64,000 nt of DNA, from contig CAKTYZ010000010.1 of assembly GCA_934635225.1 (NCBI GenBank), forward strand, positions 1 to 64,000, read 5' to 3'. Source of the stretch: an uncultured Kiritimatiellota bacterium. GTDB taxonomy: Bacteria; Verrucomicrobiota; Kiritimatiellia; RFP12; UBA1067. A program made the translations under genes and the position numbers. Below the pieces are notes generated by a model. The model was not told the DNA's origin. It ran no database searches and saw only the letters and a program-made list of their open reading frames with translations. This document shows, piece by piece, positions 60,201 to 64,000 of the stretch. Position 1 is the stretch's first letter; the number at the start of each line of letters is the position of its first letter.

Positions 60201-61457
60201 GTAGCGTCCGGCGAATCGCCGCAGATAGTCCGCATAGGCGTCAAGGTCGGGCTTGGCGTCTGCCGCGCCAGGCCGCCCTTTGACACGTGCGCGCGTCGCC
60301 TCGGGAATCGACCAGTCTGGCGGCGAGTACACGATGGCGTGGATGCCGATTCCGCGACGTTGAAGGCCCTCGACGATGCGGTCCGTCTTCTCCCACCGCC
60401 AAGCGCCCTTTCGCGGCGCGACTTGCCGAAAGTTTCCGACGGAACCTCGCACGAGACGAGCCCCCAACGCCACAAGCGCCTCTTCGGCAACTGCGCGTTC
60501 CGCCTCGGTGTACCCGCTAAACGAATGGAAGTTGACGCCAAGGCGGAACCCGTCTGTGGCCACCGCACGCGGCCGCGGAAGCACGGCCAAGGCCGTTTGG
60601 ACAAGCACGCGGTCATTTCCTGACGACAGTACGCCCGCGATTCGCCAATGCCCCCTTCCCGGACGATGCGGAAGCGCCCATTGCACGGCACCATGTGGCG
60701 AAAGCGAAACCGCGACTGGCAGACGCGTCCGCGCCCCAAAGAAATCGCAGATCCAGAGGTCTCCCGTCCAGCGCCGAGGCACGTCCACGGTCGATCTCAA
60801 GCGCAGCGACGGCACGTGCGGCGAGTCCTCCCACTGGACGGGCAAAGGTCTGTCCGTCACGACTTCCGCCGTGACATCCGCGACGAAGCGTTCAGCCCCA
60901 GCGGGCTCCAACGCCAACAGCTCAACGGAATCGGACGGCGCCGCGCCCTCGTCCACGCTCAGCGTGACCGCCACGACCTGGAGTTCGCCCGCCGAAAACC
61001 GCCCGTCTCCGTCACCACCCCAGTGCAACGGCGTTTTCTCGTCAATGTCGTAAAGGAAAACCGTCGTGCCGTCGCCGGGCTGAAACGTCTCCGCCGGAAA
61101 ATAATGGAATGTCTCCCCTGCCGCATCCCGGACGCGCACCCCGGCCACGCCGCTCAACAGGCCGCACGGCTGGGCGAATCGCGCCGTGAGGCGAAGCCGA
61201 TCGCCCCGCCTCACGCGACGCGGCGGCACGCGAAGGACATAGCGATCGGCTGGCTTCGCCTGTTCGCGCACGTCAACGAAAAGTCGAACGCCCTCGCGCG
61301 TCTTCTCCAGCTGAGGTCGAGGAGACTCGGAGCGGAAAGCGCCCTCTGCGACGGAAAGACCGTCCAACGAGCCGAAAACCGAGTCGCCCGACATTCCGCC
61401 GACAGCCGCCTTCACCGAGACGACGGGCAACACGCACAACAGCAAGACCAATCGCAT
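57207..61457 (-). CDS. Giant secreted double-barrel hydrolase (clan GH-A barrel plus DUF6259-like)
   Basis: The 1416-residue protein has a signal peptide (LVLLLCVLPVVSVKA), beta-rich N-terminal domains, then a clan GH-A barrel resembling GH39 (about 330-640). IDYYEIGNEWDN holds the likely acid/base Glu (about 429) and PWYSDESSHTSG the likely nucleophile Glu (about 537). A beta-sandwich follows, and from about 960 to 1300 a second barrel of the DUF6259 type (LDMIGLFGWTEGGHDHLYPEY, RRGKRVCLYANGQL, GADGILYDQLGM, FALMTEGLHDTIDG). Two catalytic units in one chain suggest attack on one complex glycan. It begins 9 nt after the Arg-tail gene upstream. Substrate unknown. Confidence 0.78.
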   Translation of the reverse strand: MRLVLLLCVLPVVSVKAAVGGMSGDSVFGSLDGLSVAEGAFRSESPRPQLEKTREGVRLFVDVREQAKPADRYVLRVPPRRVRRGDRLRLTARFAQPCGLLSGVAGVRVRDAAGETFHYFPAETFQPGDGTTVFLYDIDEKTPLHWGGDGDGRFSAGELQVVAVTLSVDEGAAPSDSVELLALEPAGAERFVADVTAEVVTDRPLPVQWEDSPHVPSLRLRSTVDVPRRWTGDLWICDFFGARTRLPVAVSLSPHGAVQWALPHRPGRGHWRIAGVLSSGNDRVLVQTALAVLPRPRAVATDGFRLGVNFHSFSGYTEAERAVAEEALVALGARLVRGSVGNFRQVAPRKGAWRWEKTDRIVEGLQRRGIGIHAIVYSPPDWSIPEATRARVKGRPGAADAKPDLDAYADYLRRFAGRYGGRIDYYEIGNEWDNLFFRGVLTPEEAIELQKTAYAAIKGVCPHACVIHGGFCTGDSYGDAARRAGVERFLKGAFGSYDRHVVHIHGPFGFYERQLDAHFFPDRERLGLEGVPWYSDESSHTSGRATETCVAATVWKKVLHAQAMGSSDYIWYNLRSCGGDAVERGYGLLTRAFEPRPSFVAFAALERLIGGLQGERPLERMDYRRIYRLQGQRRTGETSRVVVAGWDAAPKPSALELETDAKAAFWVDLMGRQSALACSGGRLRWTPSRLPSAVVFEGASYARPVKESPCVRPAPTDWTVTLERTDETNGARSAMCVVQGRRQAFAVDEPLRARCESLTDGTNRWKIAVETSYASVADGGFEGTVRIENHACQWRVIGFAGCTYGLSGVHADRQSLYVPEGLGKRVNPVRASARLREKKSYDPSKWQDAQWFQATDGEVFFGTGWYPGAMGLTMPFVVLADDAQGVYLGQHDSTGAVVRFELSQKGGSFRARAVHRVPIEPGATQTVATTVCRRFDGDWRVATGFYRAWRDSVRRPVEPAEWIRRVSGWLLVILRQQNGEVIWPYGDMARICDIADANGLDMIGLFGWTEGGHDHLYPEYRASDEMGGVEGLKAAIRTAHRRGKRVCLYANGQLQQVDGTDFWRTDGHRIALEDRSGDRHLQHYPKYKDIPKYAFALGCLHAPAWARQMRALAEQACDFGADGILYDQLGMTRPWLCYGAGHGHPVPANSYESERPGFLRQIRAAVARRNPSFALMTEGLHDTIDGVIDCFHGCETGCFQTRLSWEPAFTKGADAWTRAFVSTADARFRADPGVNTVFPELYRLTFPETVTTVRVPSPLADRTMVNWTLLYGLRHDIELRYAPDRSYALEGKIPAREDYEKICSPSDLARMQNMNLCESAEYLRQANAFQKRFAALLLEGRFEDVRGVRVRSPGNVLAKRYRGSDGSVGVLTWNLGSVPVRLSLWIDGRLSRQAAGLSGDESADAPLPANGIRLYR

Positions 61458-61466
61458 GGCGCCCCC

Positions 61467-64000
61467 TTACCTCACGACAACGCACAGGCCAGGCCCTTTC
61501 AGGTCCAGCAAGAGGCGTCCGCCCTCGACGCGCAAGGCGCCGCGCACGCCTGATCTCGCCCGAAGATCCAGCGTCCAGTCCGTCGCACGTGTGAATGCCG
61601 CGCAGTCGATCAGCGTCAGGACACGGCCTTTGGACGGAACGCGGCACTCGACAGACACCGTCGCCGTTGCGGCGGACGGCAGATCCAGCGTCACGCCCGG
61701 CAGGGACAGCGTTCCGTCCGCGTGACCGTCTGTCGAACGAACGACAAACTGGCAATCTCCGCAGTCCGTAGCCACGAGACTGCCCGCAAACGAAGGCGAA
61801 ATCCCCGGAGCCTCAGAGAGGCGCGACACGTTCACCCGGCCCGTGCCAACAATCGTCGCCTGCGTCAAGTCCGCCCCTCCCGACGGCAGGACGCCGCGCC
61901 ATTTCCCGTTGAGATAGGAGACGACCTTCGTGCGCGCCGCATCCGAAAGGACCTCTCCATAGACGAGAATCTCGCCAAGGATCTCATAGGCGCCCTTGCC
62001 GGCGACCGTGGCGTTCCAGAGGTCTGCAAAGGCAAGCGGCGCATAATCTGCCGTCGTCGCGAACGAGAAGATCTCGACGCCACCCGTGAAACCGCGCGCC
62101 CGGCCATCGACGACACGGCCGTTCAGCCGCGTGACGCCGCCCGTGATCGACGCGTCCGTGAAGGTCGAGGCGTTGACGTTCGCCCAGATTGGCGCGGACG
62201 CATCGGCTGTGCGTCGCGGGACGATCTTTGTGCCGACAGTCGACTCGTCGATGCGGTCAACGAGGGGCGTGCCGCCGCCGCGAGAAGAGTCCTGGACGAT
62301 AAAGACCTCGCGAACGCCCGGAAACGCCGTCGCCGCCACGGTCGTCGAGGCGAAGTCGGGCAACGGCAGTCGCACAAAGCGCAGGTTGTCCTCCGAATCG
62401 AAATGCATCCAATTGCGCACCGGGCCATCGCCCCGCGCCTCTCGCACGCAGAGCGGGCGGCGCACGCGCACCCCGAAGAGACAGGCGTCGCCCTCGGCAC
62501 GCTGTGGACGGCTGCGGTCGTACAGGGCCCAAATGCGGTCAGGCGACTGCTGCGCGTCGGCGGATGCCGTGTCGCGGTTCAGAAGCAGGTCCTCGGAGGA
62601 CTCTGGGTCAAACCACGCGAGCAGTCCGTCTGTCGGCACAACGGAGGCGTCCGGCACCGGAACCGACGGCGCAACCGTTAGCGTTCCACCCGACAACGCG
62701 ACCGTACCCGCAAAGCGTCCCATGACATTCCACTCCGCACACCCCGCGTTCACGGTGCCGGCACCCGCGAGCTCAATCGCGTCTGCCCGCTGCGAATACT
62801 TCGCGGCAAGCCCCCACTTCCGGGCCAGATACCTCTCGGCGGCAATCCGCACCCCATCGGCGGGGACTTCCGAGAAGACGAGGATTTCGCCGTAGTTCTG
62901 ACCGCCGCAATGCGCGTAGTCGTTGTTCTTGCCGTCCGAACCGCACCAGCCGAACGCCGAGAGGCTTTCCCCGTCCAGTTCGACGGTCACGATGTCCCAG
63001 TCGCCCGAAAGCGCCTCTTCGGCGGGGTTCGCCACGAGGCGGCCGTTCAAGAAGACGCGATGCGCCGTGTTCGTGGTGAGGCCCGCCGCACATGTCGTCC
63101 CCGTGCGTCCGAATGCGCCGCTTTTCGTCCCGACCAGCGCCGCACCGCCGCCGTTCTGAGACCCGAAGACCATGATGACCGCACCGGCTGGCTCAGGAGC
63201 CGTCTCGCTCACGTTGCCATTCTTTGCGACGAGAATCCGACGCGCCTGTGTTGCCGTCGTCGTCACGTCCGGCGAACCGTCGGCGAAGACGTAAGTCTGC
63301 CTTCCGGCCGTTTGATACGGCCCGCACGAGAATGCCGTGAGGCCATTGCAGGCCGCCGTCACCGCCAACGGATAGACCTGCCAGTTCACCTGGCTTTTCG
63401 TCGCCGTCGTGTCGCGCTTGTTCAGGAGCGAGTAAACGGTCTGCTCGGCGCGGCAGTCGGACAACGCGGCAAAGACGGCATCGCCTTCCAGTGTCGCCCT
63501 GTTCGACTCATGTCCGCCGACCGGACCGAATGCTGCGGTCGAAGGGTCAATCCACAGCTTGAGGCCCTTCTGCCAACCCGCATCGTCCATTTCACACGAC
63601 ACCGTGCCGCCCACCTCCGCACGCACCTTCATGGCAACATCCGGCGCGGCAGACGCGCGGACAAGCGCCACGCTCCCTTTGACCGTCACCTCAAGCGTCG
63701 GCGGAAGGTTCTTGAGGGTGAGGCCATTCGCCCACGCCGTCGCCTCGGACGTCACGTCAACGCCAAGGATTCCCGCACCATCGATGACGCCGTCCGCATC
63801 AGGCCAAAGGTATGTCACGCGGGATCCCGTCCGGCAAGAGAAACCGCCCTTCGGCTCGCCGCCGTCAAAGAGGCAGTAGGCGGGGCCTTGGGCCGTCAGC
63901 GCAAAGGGCATCGGAAACGTGCCGACGAAATCGATCTTTCCCCCGCCGACGCCATTGAGCGCCGTCACGTCCAGCGAATCGCCCGAGACGACATCTCCGA
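61467..64000 (-). CDS. Large secreted LamG/solenoid protein with hydrophobic-Arg C-terminus, 5' end missing
   Basis: The minus-strand frame is open to the right edge of the window (upstream residues GDVVSGDSLDV precede the first internal GTG at 63968), so the N-terminus and signal peptide lie outside. At least 843 residues are visible. Two LamG/concanavalin-like units end in typical helices (VRIAAERYLARKWGLAAKYS, DAARTKVVSYLNGKWRG), separated by beta-rich linkers. It closes with KGPGLCVVVR and stop, the same ending form as three other proteins here. It is followed after 9 nt by the double-barrel hydrolase. Probably a surface or cell-attached glycan-binding protein. Confidence 0.72.
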   Translation of the reverse strand, partial: GDVVSGDSLDVTALNGVGGGKIDFVGTFPMPFALTAQGPAYCLFDGGEPKGGFSCRTGSRVTYLWPDADGVIDGAGILGVDVTSEATAWANGLTLKNLPPTLEVTVKGSVALVRASAAPDVAMKVRAEVGGTVSCEMDDAGWQKGLKLWIDPSTAAFGPVGGHESNRATLEGDAVFAALSDCRAEQTVYSLLNKRDTTATKSQVNWQVYPLAVTAACNGLTAFSCGPYQTAGRQTYVFADGSPDVTTTATQARRILVAKNGNVSETAPEPAGAVIMVFGSQNGGGAALVGTKSGAFGRTGTTCAAGLTTNTAHRVFLNGRLVANPAEEALSGDWDIVTVELDGESLSAFGWCGSDGKNNDYAHCGGQNYGEILVFSEVPADGVRIAAERYLARKWGLAAKYSQRADAIELAGAGTVNAGCAEWNVMGRFAGTVALSGGTLTVAPSVPVPDASVVPTDGLLAWFDPESSEDLLLNRDTASADAQQSPDRIWALYDRSRPQRAEGDACLFGVRVRRPLCVREARGDGPVRNWMHFDSEDNLRFVRLPLPDFASTTVAATAFPGVREVFIVQDSSRGGGTPLVDRIDESTVGTKIVPRRTADASAPIWANVNASTFTDASITGGVTRLNGRVVDGRARGFTGGVEIFSFATTADYAPLAFADLWNATVAGKGAYEILGEILVYGEVLSDAARTKVVSYLNGKWRGVLPSGGADLTQATIVGTGRVNVSRLSEAPGISPSFAGSLVATDCGDCQFVVRSTDGHADGTLSLPGVTLDLPSAATATVSVECRVPSKGRVLTLIDCAAFTRATDWTLDLRARSGVRGALRVEGGRLLLDLKGPGLCVVVR

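Overview
The window reads as a piece of a GC-rich, anaerobic, glycan-degrading bacterium of the PVC superphylum, most likely Kiritimatiellota or a close relative. This is inferred from gene content only. Signs include class III ribonucleotide reductase, a four-subunit 2-oxoacid:ferredoxin oxidoreductase, many very large secreted glycoside hydrolases, Tat/lipoprotein Gfo/Idh/MocA oxidoreductases, DUF1080 and sugar-isomerase-like TIM barrels, SUMF1-like proteins, and secreted solenoid proteins ending in a short hydrophobic stretch plus Arg. No tRNA, rRNA or CRISPR array was seen. Almost every gene lies on the minus strand. Both ends are cut: the left end runs into 49 C residues and the right end lies inside a gene.

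Layout. 1-802: a 3'-truncated SGNH lipoprotein hydrolase. 1084-1193: a 22-bp-period repeat array. 1280-7191: an operon of a WbsX/GH99-like enzyme, a solenoid protein with the Arg tail, and an esterase/GH110-like chimera, divergent from a XylR-type AraC regulator (7319-8539). 8536-14361: GH27, DedA, TIM-barrel, Gfo/Idh/MocA and DUF1080 genes resembling the 3-keto-glycoside pathway, preceded by an M18 aminopeptidase. 15844-17345: an insertion sequence with nested inverted repeats. 17474-23194: a small lipoprotein, then RraA, GH10, GH13 and an enolase-superfamily dehydratase. 23321-25298: fabH and fabD. 25470-31257: a GH5-like enzyme, two SUMF1-like proteins and a small Arg-tail protein. 31456-45113: mostly housekeeping genes (tsaE, a hydroxyacid dehydrogenase, acyl-CoA synthetase, pyrE, an ExbB/ExbD/TPR operon, era, an RpiB-SHMT fusion, and the ferredoxin oxidoreductase). 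45314-45474: a 23-bp tandem array. 45659-52309: a GH2-like giant paired with an Arg-tail solenoid protein whose start codon follows a G13 tract. 52640-57035: Gfo/Idh/MocA, nrdD (with NrdR-like boxes) and HU. 57207-64000: a double-barrel hydrolase paired with another Arg-tail protein.

How it fits together. The secreted enzymes would attack plant or host glycans outside the cytoplasm. The oxidoreductase/DUF1080/TIM-barrel set could handle 3-keto sugars, and the sugar dehydratase and RraA could process acidic sugars. The most striking pattern is a module seen four times: a secreted protein ending in four or five hydrophobic residues and a terminal Arg, encoded 9-18 nt upstream of a large secreted enzyme or enzyme-like gene. 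I suggest this tail is a sorting or anchoring signal. Promoters share an extended -10 (TGn-TATAmT), and several place it only 6-9 nt before the start codon, implying leaderless mRNAs.
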